A stretch of 64,000 bases of DNA from Portibacter lacus (GCF_021533215.1 NZ_JAJNKA010000010.1:62001-126000); one strand, 5' to 3'; positions 53,061 through 62,663 are shown, counted from the first letter of the stretch. Notes: generated by a model from the letters alone, not told the origin. Program-made: numbers and translations.

Positions 53061-54833
53061 TTACCTTTCGTCTGCACTTTTAAAGATTCTATTAAATCTA
53101 ATACCATCGAAAAGTCTACCGTTTCTTAAAGAGAACCAAATAAAGAGTGGCTTTCCTACTATGTGATCTTCTGGTACAAAACCCCATACTCTAGAATCCT
53201 CAGAATTATGTCTGTTGTCTCCCATTGCCCAGAAGTAATCTTGCTTAAAGGTATACTTCGTAGTTTGTTCACCATTCACGAAAATTTTACCATTCTCTAT
53301 TTTTAAATCATTGTTTTCATAAACTCCGATGATTCTTTTATAAATCCCAATATTTTGCGGTGTGATGATGACTTCATCACCTTCTTTCGGAACGTAAATT
53401 GGCCCAAAATTATCAACGGTCCACTCTTCTGACATTTTATTGTTTGGGAATAAATCTCTGAATGGATTGCCAATGTTAAAGTTCTTGTAGCTAGGTAATT
53501 TTTGAATAGCTTCGAATTGCTCTGGACTCAACTTTAAGTGTGTTATCGCTTGCGTACCTGTAGGGAATACTTGATCCGCAAGTCCAAGCTTCTCGGTTAA
53601 TCCAGTAGCCTCAAATGCAGGTTTGTTAAAATAAACATTTAAGTATGGAAAGATCTTCGCATCTGGATATTTAGCCTTTAGTTGTTCTCTTTCATTTTCT
53701 GTGAGGAATGCTACGATTTCTTTGCCATCACTTCCTCCTATTTTATTCTCTCGATCGAAAAAAGGCATCTTTTCTATATCAGATCTTAACACACCCTTAG
53801 GAGGTAGGATAAAGGTCTGCAACTGCATTTGAGATGGATTATGTTGCTTTTCACCATTAATATAAACTTGGCTATTAATAATCTGAAGACTATCTCCTCC
53901 TATCGCTACACATCGTTTAATGTAATGATCCTTTTTATCAATTGGTCTTACTCTATAATCTTGTTTTTGCCACATTGATGCTAATTCTGGAATATTTCTA
54001 ATTCTACCTGATTCGGCTAGTTGTTTAACTTGATCATAAGAAAAAGATCTACTGCTGGTAAGAAAAATAGAATCACCTACAGGCCAGTTGAAAACAATCG
54101 GCTCTAATCGGTCGATTGATTCAATTGCTGGTAATCTATAATAAGGCAGTTGTGGTTTTTTTAAGTAAGATTCACTTCCAGTTCCTGGGATAACATTATG
54201 AAGTAATGGAATCATTGCAATCGTCATCGGCGTTCTGATTCCGTAATGTGCTTTTGAAACAAATAGAAAATCACCTACGAGTTGTGATCCTTCCATAGAT
54301 GGAGTAGGAATAACATAGGCTTCTATTAGAAACATTCTAATAAATGCTGCCGCGAATACAGCAAAGAATATGGATTCTACCCATTCTCTTGGTGCAGATT
54401 TTTTATACGGATTATCTTTCATTAACCTATTATAGGCCAGATTATCGTTGTTCTTTTTAGCTTCTTCTAATTGCGCAGCGTATGCTTTTTCTTTAGGAAG
54501 AGTAGGAGCGTCATACTGATCTGTTTCTGAAAGACCTATCGAAGCAAAAATCGCTGGTGCATATAAAACAGCAATTGCAGTATGGATAAATTTGTATTTT
54601 CTAAATGACCTAACCAGATCAACTGCCATTCCACAGAAAATGAAAATATTGACAATAGGGAATAATAGCCAAAGCGCATAAATAGGTTTTCTACCTATCA
54701 GTTTACACCATTCTATAAAGTTAACACCTGGGATAAGCCCCTTGATAGGATCAACTTCTGTTTTCTTAAATAATAAGAACAAACTAATGCTCAACAAAAC
54801 ATAGGAAACAATCAAAAATATTAATACACTCAC
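53061..54833 (-). CDS. lepB: Signal peptidase I, long Bacteroidota form with N-terminal membrane domain
   Basis: 590 residues; starts with GTG at 54833. The N-terminal 130 residues contain several helices of the DUF5684 type (SVLIFLIVSYVLLSISLFLLF, FKKTEVDPIKGLIPGVNFIEW). The S26 catalytic domain has the Ser in VIPTPSMEGSQLVGDFLFVSK (Ser about 183) and the Lys in DHYIKRCVAIGGDSLQI (about 300). A long insertion separates these from the C-terminal FWAMGDNRHNSEDSRVWGFVPEDHIVGKP box. Removes signal peptides of exported proteins. A terminator lies just upstream, so it has its own promoter. Confidence 0.95.
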   Translation of the reverse strand: MSVLIFLIVSYVLLSISLFLLFKKTEVDPIKGLIPGVNFIEWCKLIGRKPIYALWLLFPIVNIFIFCGMAVDLVRSFRKYKFIHTAIAVLYAPAIFASIGLSETDQYDAPTLPKEKAYAAQLEEAKKNNDNLAYNRLMKDNPYKKSAPREWVESIFFAVFAAAFIRMFLIEAYVIPTPSMEGSQLVGDFLFVSKAHYGIRTPMTIAMIPLLHNVIPGTGSESYLKKPQLPYYRLPAIESIDRLEPIVFNWPVGDSIFLTSSRSFSYDQVKQLAESGRIRNIPELASMWQKQDYRVRPIDKKDHYIKRCVAIGGDSLQIINSQVYINGEKQHNPSQMQLQTFILPPKGVLRSDIEKMPFFDRENKIGGSDGKEIVAFLTENEREQLKAKYPDAKIFPYLNVYFNKPAFEATGLTEKLGLADQVFPTGTQAITHLKLSPEQFEAIQKLPSYKNFNIGNPFRDLFPNNKMSEEWTVDNFGPIYVPKEGDEVIITPQNIGIYKRIIGVYENNDLKIENGKIFVNGEQTTKYTFKQDYFWAMGDNRHNSEDSRVWGFVPEDHIVGKPLFIWFSLRNGRLFDGIRFNRIFKSADER

Positions 54834-54923
54834 AACTTCTTTTTTTAAATCGCAGCAAAGATAAATTAAAATCTAATAGCGGTGCATGCAACAATTATTT
54901 TCTATACTAAGTATAAATAAAAA

Positions 54924-54948
54924 GAGACCAATCTGGTGGATCGGTCTC
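54924..54948 (-). terminator. Terminator after the MoxR-type ATPase gene
   Basis: A 10-bp stem gagaccaatc/gatcggtctc with one mismatch and a short loop. On the minus strand it is followed by TTTTTATTT. It separates the ATPase/VWA operon from lepB. Confidence 0.85.
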
Positions 54949-54997
54949 CTTAAAATTCTATTTTGTTTAGTCGATAGGAACTTGATTTCTATCGATT

Positions 54998-56473
54998 TTA
55001 GAAGCTGTCATCATCAAAGTCGTCGAACATTTCTGACAGTGGGTCAGAGAATTCTGTACTTTTGTCTAAGAAATCCTTAGAGATAATATCCAACTCAGAA
55101 AGTCCATGAATGGCTAATTCTTTATAGAACGTTTCTTTTTCTTTATCTAGATTTAAACTCTGAATCATCTTTTTTAAACCAGCAACTCCATCTAGGCTTG
55201 ACTCAAATTCAGCATTAGAGGCATCATTTAATAATTCTAAGTGGTTACCTGCTCCGAACCATTCCTTGATCACGCCATAAGGATCTTTTTCTTCTCGCTT
55301 ACTTCGTTTATCAGGATTCGGGAATATGGATAGAAACATTTCTTTGATGGCTTGACCGATTAACTTGATCGCTACATTGTAAGGACCTTCTTGTTCACCT
55401 TCATAGACTAATTCTACCTTACCTGTAATTGCAGGAATAATTCCCCATAAATCAGTTACTCGAACTTGGGTTTCATCATCACCACTAATTAACATCCTTC
55501 TTTCTGCTGTACTAACTAGATTTTCATAAGCACTGATAGAAAGTCTTGCAGAGACACCAGATTTTTCATCTATTAATTCTGATTCCCTAGCATTAAATGA
55601 TACCATTTCAAGTAGGCGCTTGAGCTCGTCTGGGAAAGATATCTTCTGAGCTTGAATTTCTGTTATACCAGCTTCTTGTGCCGTTATTTCCATGGCCGTT
55701 TCGATCTCTCTAGGATAATGGGTTAGGATCTGTGATTCTATTCTATCTTTCAGTGGCGTAATAATGCTACCTCTATTCGTATAATCCTCCGGATTTGCAG
55801 TAAAGACAAATTGAATATCTAAAGGTAGTCTTAGTTTAAAACCTCTAATTTGTAAATCGCCTTCTTGAAGAATATTAAATAAGGAAACTTGGATTCTTGG
55901 TTGTAGATCTGGCAATTCATTGATCACGAAAATACAACGGTGAGATCTTGGTACCAATCCAAAGTGAATGACCCTTTCATCCGAATATGGAAGCTTCAAT
56001 GTGGCCGCTTTGATTGGATCCACATCACCGATAAGATCAGATATACTTACATCTGGTGTAGCTAATTTTTCCACATAGCGATCATCTCGGTGCATCCATT
56101 CCACTTCGGTCTTATCTCCATGCTCTTGGATTGTTAATTTCCCTTGCTTAGTAATCGGATTCAAAGGATCATCATTCAGCTCATTACCTTTGATTACCGG
56201 AATGTATTCATCCATCAATCTTACTAATAACCGAGCAATTTTTGTTTTTGCTTGGCCTCTTAATCCGAGAAGTAATACATTGTGCTTAGATAATATTGCT
56301 CGTTCTAGATCTGGTATTACCGTATCTTCGAAACCTTTGATTCCTGTAAAAATTTCTTGCTTGTTCTGTAGTGCCGTAATTAGATTATCTCTTAATTCTT
56401 CCTTTAAAGACTTAGAAACGTATCCACTCTTTTTTAAGGCGCCTAGTGTTTTTATCTTTATCAATTCTGTCAT
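54998..56473 (-). CDS. MoxR/magnesium-chelatase-like AAA+ ATPase
   Basis: 491 residues. Walker A LLLGLRGQAKTKIARLL (about 69-85), Walker B CIFVINELPDL (about 180), sensor region FVFTANPEDYTNRGSIITPLKDRIESQ. This matches the ChlI/MoxR-type AAA+ group that works with a VWA partner. The adjacent VWA gene overlaps it by 4 bp, which supports such a complex, presumably remodelling or metal-inserting into an unknown target. The acidic tail DPLSEMFDDFDDDSF is unusual. No chelatase H subunit is near. Confidence 0.88.
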   Translation of the reverse strand: MTELIKIKTLGALKKSGYVSKSLKEELRDNLITALQNKQEIFTGIKGFEDTVIPDLERAILSKHNVLLLGLRGQAKTKIARLLVRLMDEYIPVIKGNELNDDPLNPITKQGKLTIQEHGDKTEVEWMHRDDRYVEKLATPDVSISDLIGDVDPIKAATLKLPYSDERVIHFGLVPRSHRCIFVINELPDLQPRIQVSLFNILQEGDLQIRGFKLRLPLDIQFVFTANPEDYTNRGSIITPLKDRIESQILTHYPREIETAMEITAQEAGITEIQAQKISFPDELKRLLEMVSFNARESELIDEKSGVSARLSISAYENLVSTAERRMLISGDDETQVRVTDLWGIIPAITGKVELVYEGEQEGPYNVAIKLIGQAIKEMFLSIFPNPDKRSKREEKDPYGVIKEWFGAGNHLELLNDASNAEFESSLDGVAGLKKMIQSLNLDKEKETFYKELAIHGLSELDIISKDFLDKSTEFSDPLSEMFDDFDDDSF

Positions 56474-57573
56474 TTCTTTCTTCGTCTTTTATTTTGTTTG
56501 TAATCCATGAAAATAAATTCACCTAAGCCTTGCAATGAACTATAGAATGCTTTCCCATCATTCGCTTTCGTAAATTGATCTACAAAATTGACTAGGTAAG
56601 GATCTCTAGCGATCATAAAGGTGGTGATCGGTATTTGTAATTTTCGGCATTTTACAGCAAGACCTAATGTTCTGTTTAAGATTGTTTTGTCCAGCCCCAT
56701 GCTGTTTTTGTAATATTTTTTTCCTCTCTTGATGCAGGTAGGCTTCCCATCTGTAATCATCATAATTTGTTTGTTAGGATTTTTGCGCTTTCGCAACAAA
56801 TCCATGGCTAACTCGAGACCAGCGACTGTATTGGTATGATAAGGTCCTACTTGGAGGTAAGGCAAATCTTTTATTTGGATCTGCCATGCATCATTTCCAA
56901 ATACAATAATATCAAGTGTGTCTTTCGGGTATCTAGTGGTAATCAGTTCCGATAAGGCCATTGCCACTCTCTTTGCTGGAGTGATACGGTCTTCTCCATA
57001 CAAGATCATAGAGTGAGAGATGTCTATCATTAGAACCGTACTCGTCTGGCTTTTGTAATAACTCTCCTGAACTTGTAGGTCTTGTTCGGTCAATTTGAAA
57101 TCGTCTATACCGTGATTGATTTGAGAATTCTTAATGGATTCTGAAATGGCAATATTATCTAGATTATCTCCAAAATTATAGGGTCTAACTTCAGATGTAG
57201 TCTCGTCCCCTTGACCAGTGAAATTTGTATTATGATTACCTCTTTTAGACTTTTTTAATTGATCGAAAACATCATCCAGCGCTTTTTTTCTGAGTTCGCC
57301 TTCCATTTTCTTTGTTGGAACACTGCCGCCTCCTGTTCGGCTCTTTTCCGGATCGGAAATAAATCCTTTATCTACAAGATCTTGCACAAAATCCGCAATT
57401 CCATAATCAGGAGTTGTCAGATTGTATTGTTTATCAAGTTCAGTTAACCATGAAATAGCTTCGGCTACATCACCTGAGGTGTGCAATAAGAGATCTTTGA
57501 AAATTTTCAGAAGACGTTCGAAAGGATCTTGCGGTCCCCTTTCCTCTGCCTTTGAAAAAACATATCCTATCAT
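56470..57573 (-). CDS. VWA-domain protein partner of the MoxR-type ATPase
   Basis: 367 residues. The C-terminal half is a von Willebrand A domain with an intact MIDAS motif (MIDISHSM, about 177-184), NTVAGLELAMDLL and ITDGKPT. The N-terminal part is helical and rich in charged residues (GDVAEAISWLTELDKQYNL). It ends with a basic tail KQNKRRRKK. It is translated with the AAA+ ATPase (4-bp overlap), the usual arrangement for MoxR-VWA complexes. Cytoplasmic, since no signal peptide is present. Confidence 0.88.
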   Translation of the reverse strand: MIGYVFSKAEERGPQDPFERLLKIFKDLLLHTSGDVAEAISWLTELDKQYNLTTPDYGIADFVQDLVDKGFISDPEKSRTGGGSVPTKKMEGELRKKALDDVFDQLKKSKRGNHNTNFTGQGDETTSEVRPYNFGDNLDNIAISESIKNSQINHGIDDFKLTEQDLQVQESYYKSQTSTVLMIDISHSMILYGEDRITPAKRVAMALSELITTRYPKDTLDIIVFGNDAWQIQIKDLPYLQVGPYHTNTVAGLELAMDLLRKRKNPNKQIMMITDGKPTCIKRGKKYYKNSMGLDKTILNRTLGLAVKCRKLQIPITTFMIARDPYLVNFVDQFTKANDGKAFYSSLQGLGEFIFMDYKQNKRRRKK

Positions 57574-57679
57574 CTATTTATTTGCTTTTTAGCGAAGTAA
57601 GGTTAACAATAAGTTTAGGTATTTTGTTTTAGAGAATATCTGCTAAAGAAAAATGGACTGTGGAATTTTTGCGGATTAT

Positions 57680-58102
57680 TTAAGATTCAATGATTTCCCA
57701 CGTGTGATCTGCAAGCAGTTTTGCAGTGCTTACAAAGTGGTAAGGACAGTTATCTCCCCATTCTTCAGGTGCAATCATGCTCAAGATCCAATTTTTATCA
57801 CTTTTCTCGTACAGGTGATATATTTTTCCGATTAGAGGCTTGAACCCGCAATCAGCTAGATAAATTTTTTCTGAAATTTCAACTCTATCTTGAATGGTTT
57901 TCGCTTGTTGTGCGAGCAAGTCTACTTGTTCTTTAATCTGTTGCAATTGTAGATCTGTCTGTTCATACATTGCGGAAACCGCTAATCCTTTAATTCTGCC
58001 TTTGTCTAGTGGTTTCACAACAGCACTTCCAACACTATGGCCATATTCTAGTGAATGCGGATTCAGTGCAATCTTATCCTTGTCTATCGGATTTTTCTTC
58101 AT
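57680..58102 (-). CDS. DUF2452 protein
   Basis: 140 residues from the ATG at 58102; the longer frame starts with TTG. Matches DUF2452: MKKNPIDKDKIALNPHSLEYGHSVGSAVVKP split, MYEQTDLQLQQIKEQVDLLAQQA (coiled coil) and a C-terminal KIYHLYEKSDKNWILSMIAPEEW. Its role is unknown. It lies about 100 bp upstream of the VWA gene on the same strand, possibly the same transcript. The stretch of 1.1 kb upstream of it has no protein gene. Confidence 0.82.
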   Translation of the reverse strand: MKKNPIDKDKIALNPHSLEYGHSVGSAVVKPLDKGRIKGLAVSAMYEQTDLQLQQIKEQVDLLAQQAKTIQDRVEISEKIYLADCGFKPLIGKIYHLYEKSDKNWILSMIAPEEWGDNCPYHFVSTAKLLADHTWEIIES

Positions 58103-58257
58103 ATTTACCTTAACACAAAATACCAAATATTGTTTGTAAACAAATTAATTTGGAAGATCGGAAATTCGAGAAATAAATTGTGAAAAGTGGTAGAATAATT
58201 TAAATTTTTCTCTTTAAGAAAACTTAAATTAATTAAAGTATAACATGGCAATGAAAA

Positions 58258-58491
58258 TGGATAGGAAAAAAAGAGGAGAAGCAAGCTGCTTTGTACACCC
58301 TAAAACAAAACATCTGCTTCTCTCACTTTAAATAGAAATTTAGTTTAAACCCTCATAGGTACTTCTACCTTATTAAACAACTAACTTTAAATTTTCAATT
58401 TATTAAAAATCTTATGTGAAATTTCTGCCTAAGAAAATCATACAATCTTTTAATAAATGTTTAAGTTTTTCTTTAACCTGATTCAAACATA
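58258..58491 (-). ncRNA. Candidate small RNA, copy A (with -7 box and terminator)
   Basis: On the minus strand a TATGTTTG box (58491-58484) is followed about 160 nt later by a stem GAGAAGC/GCTTCTC and a run of seven T (ending about 58258). A possible TTG lies 21 bp upstream of the box. The loop region (uguuuuguuuuagggugua) is identical in copy B. The predicted RNA is about 220 nt. No RNA family is recognised and no transcript evidence exists, so this rests on duplicated architecture alone. The plus strand could also encode a short peptide, but its conserved part changes amino acids between copies. Confidence 0.45.
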
Positions 58492-58927
58492 CGGACTAAT
58501 TACTGATAAATACAAGTGATTTAAGTAAACGCTATTTGAAAATTGTAAATGATACCTACTATTTAGTAATCGATATGTGAAACATTGAAGATTTTGCTTG
58601 AAAGTCAGTTTTTTTCTAAATAGTGGAGGTCAATATATAGTAACTTATATAGTAACTTTTTTATGATTGCTAACTAGTTTCTGCGATTGTCAGTTACACA
58701 AAGCCATGCAATTGCGTATAAGTTGCAGACCTCACATAATAGGTTTCAAGTGATTGTATTTTTCTTCACAATCGGAATTGCAAAATGATTTAAAAATAAG
58801 AATGGGAAATCAATGTTAAAGAATGGAAATCCAAGATGGTAAATTGGAAGTGGAGTATAGAAGAATTCAGGTGTTTCTAATGAAAGGTTGCTTGACCCTT
58901 TAAAATATTTGATGGTAATGATAATGG

Positions 58928-59164
58928 GTAAGTTAAAAGAAAGAAGAGAAGCAAGCTGCTTTGTACACCCTAAAACAAAACATCCGCTTCTCTTACTTAA
59001 TTCAAATAGAAATTTAGTTAAAAATCCTCTTAGGTAATTAAACCTATATTCAACTAATTTTAAAGTATCTTTTTTATATAGATTTCAGTATTCAATTTCT
59101 GCCTATAAAAACTAAATAAAATCTATAAATGACTACAGCTAATCTGTAATCTAAAACAAACATA
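58928..59164 (-). ncRNA. Candidate small RNA, copy B (with -7 box and terminator)
   Basis: Second copy, about 670 bp from the first. TATGTTTG box at 59164-59157, then a stem AAGAGAAGC/GCTTCTCTT near 58938-58995 followed by a T-rich tail. The distance from box to the catcygcttctc segment is 176 bp here and 173 bp in copy A, although the sequence between has diverged. Other shared blocks: aggcagaaat and actaaatttctattt. The gap 58103-59272 contains nothing else that I can recognise. Confidence 0.45.
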
Positions 59165-59272
59165 AAGACATTTTTTGGGAAATTTATAATGATTGCGCTA
59201 AATGATACGTGATAACTGTAAACGATACGTATATTTTTATGTTTGATATGTGAATGGCAGATTATAGCTAAG

Positions 59273-60028
59273 TTATTCAAGTAAATTCCTTAAAGTTTCC
59301 TTTAAAGAAATTGCATATGATCTCCCTACAGGAATAAATTCTTCTCCTAGACCAGCTATATAAAGGCGATAAGCTCCTCCTGCGTGGTATTTCATGCTAG
59401 TAACATTGTGGATGTTCACAATAAAAGACCTGTGAACTCTGTAGAATTGAGGTTGAGGTAATTCTTCTAATATACTCTTGAGCGATTTCTTGCAGGTATA
59501 TTCTGAGTCTTTCGTAAAAATTGTAATTTGATTGTCTAAGGAGGAGATATAAAGAATGTCTTTTATGATCACACTTATGTCTTCCCCTAATTTGTTAGGT
59601 ACTTTTAAGAATATATTAGTGAAATTAATTTCTGTAATACCAGTAAGCCAATTGAAAGCTTCTTGATATTCGTCAAAAGCCTGCCCTTCATACTCTGTGT
59701 TAACTTCTAGTAGGCGATTTATGGAATATTTTGCAGCATCATCTCGTGAATAGATAAAAGCAATTCTAGTCGTTCCTGCCCTAACAAGGTTAGACATGTA
59801 TTCATTTTTGAGCCAGTTTATTGCTTGAGTAAATGAACCAAGTAAAAGTCTATTGTCATTTAATATTAAATGCAGTTTATATTTAACGACAGCATCTAAC
59901 ATAGCTTGACACCCCTCTTTTACCTGATCCACATTTAGATAACCGCACCAATTAGCGTACAATATAGAATCATTGATAATAAAGATTTCTATAAATGATT
60001 TACCACTAATTTTTACAATTTTTTGCAT
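59273..60028 (-). CDS. LytTR-family DNA-binding regulator with N-terminal STAS-like domain
   Basis: 251 residues. The C-terminal about 100 residues form a LytTR domain (DILYISSLDNQITIFTKDSEY, KKSLKSILEELPQPQFYRVHRSFIVNIHNV, the last being its signature). Residues 1-130 are not a response-regulator receiver: no phosphorylatable Asp pocket is visible. The pattern FIINDSILYANWCGYLNVDQVKEGCQAMLDA...LHLILNDNRLLLG resembles the SpoIIAA/STAS fold. It is not beside a histidine kinase. The candidate small RNA copies lie just downstream. The signal it responds to is unknown. Confidence 0.82.
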   Translation of the reverse strand: MQKIVKISGKSFIEIFIINDSILYANWCGYLNVDQVKEGCQAMLDAVVKYKLHLILNDNRLLLGSFTQAINWLKNEYMSNLVRAGTTRIAFIYSRDDAAKYSINRLLEVNTEYEGQAFDEYQEAFNWLTGITEINFTNIFLKVPNKLGEDISVIIKDILYISSLDNQITIFTKDSEYTCKKSLKSILEELPQPQFYRVHRSFIVNIHNVTSMKYHAGGAYRLYIAGLGEEFIPVGRSYAISLKETLRNLLE

Positions 60029-60328
60029 TAGCGATTTACTTAATATGAGTAATTAAGGAGAAAATAGGCATAAGAAATATTTGATACTTTTTACACTTTT
60101 GTAATTTAATAAATTCCCTTCATAATTAAGATTAATTTTTAACCAGAATTTATGTTAAAGTTTTACAAAGCGTTATATTATAAGGGTTTGAGGTGGTTTT
60201 GTTTAATTTAAATATTTATTGTAAAAGGTTTTATTTGCTTCTTTTTCGTACATATTAATTCAACTTAACATATATTAATATTTGTAATATGTTCTGAAGT
60301 AATGTGTTTAGGGAAGATTGTCTTGTGT
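60029..60328. other. Intergenic region without a recognisable gene
   Basis: Very AT-rich, between ApbE (ending here) and the LytTR gene (starting here), both on minus. No coding frame, no strong hairpin and no full promoter match are seen; the promoter of the LytTR gene should lie here. Confidence 0.5.
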
Positions 60329-61255
60329 TCAAAATTCTTTTAAAACATATTCCCCATCATCTTTTATCCTAACTTTAAATTGATAGATGTTTCTAGTCTT
60401 TTCAAGAAGTGGATTAACCGAGAATGCAGTTGCTAATGCATCAGCTGTAGTACAGTCATCAGCTATGATAGAGACACCTCTCTTTAGTTTAATAGATAGG
60501 AAAGTTCTTGGATCTAGGATATGACTGTATACGATATCACCAATTCGGAAATTTTGATAGTCATATCCTGATGTGGCAATAGCACAATTTTTTAAGATTA
60601 ACATTTTATCTGGTTCATTGAGAACCATTATTCTCCAACCTTCTCGACCAAATGGAGGTTCGCCCATTCTGATGTCTCCTCCGCCATCTACTAATAGCGT
60701 ATCATAGCCCATTTCCTTAAGCTTTAAAAACGCTTTATCAACGGCATAACCTTTTGCAATTCCACCAAAATTTAAGATTGTATTTTGATTGGTCTTAACA
60801 AATTTACCAAATCTGAAAATCTTCCTTCTTTTACTTAATGCTTGATTAATCAATTGAACATCTGGCAAGCTTGTTTCCTTTTTTGAAATCTGCCAAAAGT
60901 TTATTGCTTGACCAATCTTGATGTCAAATGCACCTTCAGTATACATGTTTAATTGTTCGGAAACCTTGATCAAGTCCCGTAAATCTTTTGAAACTCGAAC
61001 CCAATTCGTTGTAGAGTTGATATGGGTGACTTCACTAGACGGTATATAAGTTGAGAAAATCTCGTTTATTCTTTCCACTTCTGCAAATGCTATATCTGCA
61101 ATACTATCATTTCTAGGATCATCAGGAAGGAGAATCGTGAACTTTGTACCCATGATTCCCTTAGAGTGCGTGCTAAGTTTTGCTTGCGCTAAGAGATGAT
61201 TAGATATTGCACACATGAAGAATAATGCAATTAATCTGTAGTAAGTACCGGTCAT
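60329..61255 (-). CDS. apbE: FAD:protein FMN transferase (ApbE)
   Basis: 308 residues, signal peptide about 1-24 (LIALFFMCAISNHLLA). It covalently attaches FMN from FAD to Thr/Ser of target flavoproteins such as the Na+-translocating NADH dehydrogenase. Motifs: STHSKGIMGTKFTILLP, LNFGGIAKGYAVDKAF, DTLLVDGGGDIRMGEPPFGREGWRI and the C-terminal DDCTTADALATAFSV. No flavoprotein substrate gene is nearby. 76 bp downstream of the oxidoreductase gene with a terminator between. Confidence 0.93.
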   Translation of the reverse strand: MTGTYYRLIALFFMCAISNHLLAQAKLSTHSKGIMGTKFTILLPDDPRNDSIADIAFAEVERINEIFSTYIPSSEVTHINSTTNWVRVSKDLRDLIKVSEQLNMYTEGAFDIKIGQAINFWQISKKETSLPDVQLINQALSKRRKIFRFGKFVKTNQNTILNFGGIAKGYAVDKAFLKLKEMGYDTLLVDGGGDIRMGEPPFGREGWRIMVLNEPDKMLILKNCAIATSGYDYQNFRIGDIVYSHILDPRTFLSIKLKRGVSIIADDCTTADALATAFSVNPLLEKTRNIYQFKVRIKDDGEYVLKEF

Positions 61256-61274
61256 GAAGTTGAAATAAAAAAAA

Positions 61275-61305
61275 GAAAGAAATTTTAGCTACTAAAATTT
61301 CTTTC
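61275..61305 (-). terminator. Terminator after the Gfo/Idh/MocA gene
   Basis: A perfect 13-bp stem (gaaagaaatttta/taaaatttctttc) with a 5-nt loop; on the minus strand a run of T follows. It ends the oxidoreductase transcript before apbE. Confidence 0.88.
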
Positions 61306-61331
61306 TATATCATAATTATAATAAATCGTAT

Positions 61332-62663
61332 TTATAATACTTCTGTTATTCCTGGAATAGGTACTGGATAGTTTCCATTTTCATCCGGCATTACAGGTGG
61401 ATCAGCATCAAATGAATACTTAGTCGGCATTAAACTTTTAGTCGAATTCAATGCATCGTCCCATGAAACTTCTTTTCCACTATAGCTAGCAGCTCTTCCG
61501 AGAAGAGAGGTCATGGTACTTTTTGCTCCATTTTCTGCATCTGCATATTTGTAATCTCCATTGGCTACTGCAGCAAATAATAGATCATGCTCTACTTGAT
61601 ATGGGTTCGGAGCATTCCGTTTATTAAAGTCCTTAATTACTTCTCCAGTTTTTGATTTTAGAACGCCAGGAGAAGGAGCCGATCCATTTGTTCCTTGGAA
61701 CATTTCGGTCACTCTGTTATCACAACCTGGTTGGTGTCTACACTGACTAAACATCATAGAACCGTCAGCATATTCAAACTGTACATCGTGATGGTCAAAA
61801 ATCTGCCCATGATCTTTTCCATGTCTTATTTCTCTTCCACCCATTCCGTATGCTTTAATAGGGTAGGCCTTCTTAACCCAGTTTCCAACATCCAGATTGT
61901 GGATATGTTGCTCTGTAATATGATCACCACATAACCAATTAAAGTAATACCAATTTCTCATTTGATATTCCATTTCAGTCTGACCTGGTTTTCTCTCTCT
62001 TACCCACACACCAGCACTGTTCCAATAAACTCTAGAGGATACAATATCACCAATTGCACCTTCATGCATCGCATTAACCCAATCAATATATTTAGCTTGA
62101 TAATGTCTCTGAAGACCTACAACTACATTCAACTTCTTAGCTTTTGCAACCTCAGCCATTTCTAATACTTTACGAACCCCATTAGCATCTGTTGCAACTG
62201 GTTTCTCCATAAACACATGTTTGTTAGCATTAATTGCTGCCTCAAAGTGTATAGGCCTGAATCCAGGAGAAGTCGCGATAATAACAACATCTGACATTGC
62301 GATTACTTTCTTATATGCATCGAAACCACTGAAAATTGTTTCATTGGTCACGGCCAGTCTTGCCACATCCATTTCTTCAGACTCTAAAGATTTTTTGATG
62401 TTTTTCACACACTTTTCTGCGTTGTCTTGAAATGCATCAGCAACTGCTACCAATTTAACATTTTGCTCAGTTGCTAAGGCTTGAAAAGCGGCTCCAGTTC
62501 CTCGTCCTCCGCATCCTATTAAACCTACCTTTATAGCATCGTCTCCTGAAATATAAGATCTTGCTGAGATATTTAGTGGATTCAATGCAACACCACCTGC
62601 AATCAGCGCACTGGATTTTACAAATGTTCTCCTTGATTGATTATTAAACAAACTATTTTTCAT
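61332..62663 (-). CDS. Tat-exported Gfo/Idh/MocA-family oxidoreductase
   Basis: 443 residues. A twin-arginine signal (NQSRRTFVKSSALIAGG, about 8-24) predicts export in folded, NAD(P)-loaded form. Rossmann motif VGLIGCGGRGTGAAF (about 47-61) and the family EKPVAT motif (FMEKPVAT, about 153-160). The C-terminal half is the usual GFO_IDH_MocA_C beta domain. Such exported enzymes are very common in Bacteroidota and Planctomycetota, often in glycan catabolism by oxidation-elimination chemistry. Substrate unknown. The divergent neighbour is a GH95 glycosidase gene. Confidence 0.9.
   Translation of the reverse strand: MKNSLFNNQSRRTFVKSSALIAGGVALNPLNISARSYISGDDAIKVGLIGCGGRGTGAAFQALATEQNVKLVAVADAFQDNAEKCVKNIKKSLESEEMDVARLAVTNETIFSGFDAYKKVIAMSDVVIIATSPGFRPIHFEAAINANKHVFMEKPVATDANGVRKVLEMAEVAKAKKLNVVVGLQRHYQAKYIDWVNAMHEGAIGDIVSSRVYWNSAGVWVRERKPGQTEMEYQMRNWYYFNWLCGDHITEQHIHNLDVGNWVKKAYPIKAYGMGGREIRHGKDHGQIFDHHDVQFEYADGSMMFSQCRHQPGCDNRVTEMFQGTNGSAPSPGVLKSKTGEVIKDFNKRNAPNPYQVEHDLLFAAVANGDYKYADAENGAKSTMTSLLGRAASYSGKEVSWDDALNSTKSLMPTKYSFDADPPVMPDENGNYPVPIPGITEVL

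Noticed and set aside
54998-57573. Magnesium chelatase for chlorophyll or cobalamin synthesis
   Set aside because: The H subunit and tetrapyrrole genes are missing; the pair fits the general MoxR-VWA type.
58245-58330. Short plus-strand peptides sharing REASCFVHPKTKH in the two duplicated units (58245 and near 58921)
   Set aside because: Differences in the conserved block change amino acids (Leu/Pro, Ser/Leu) and the C-termini differ, whereas the minus-strand stem is maintained; an RNA reading is favoured, though a peptide is not excluded.
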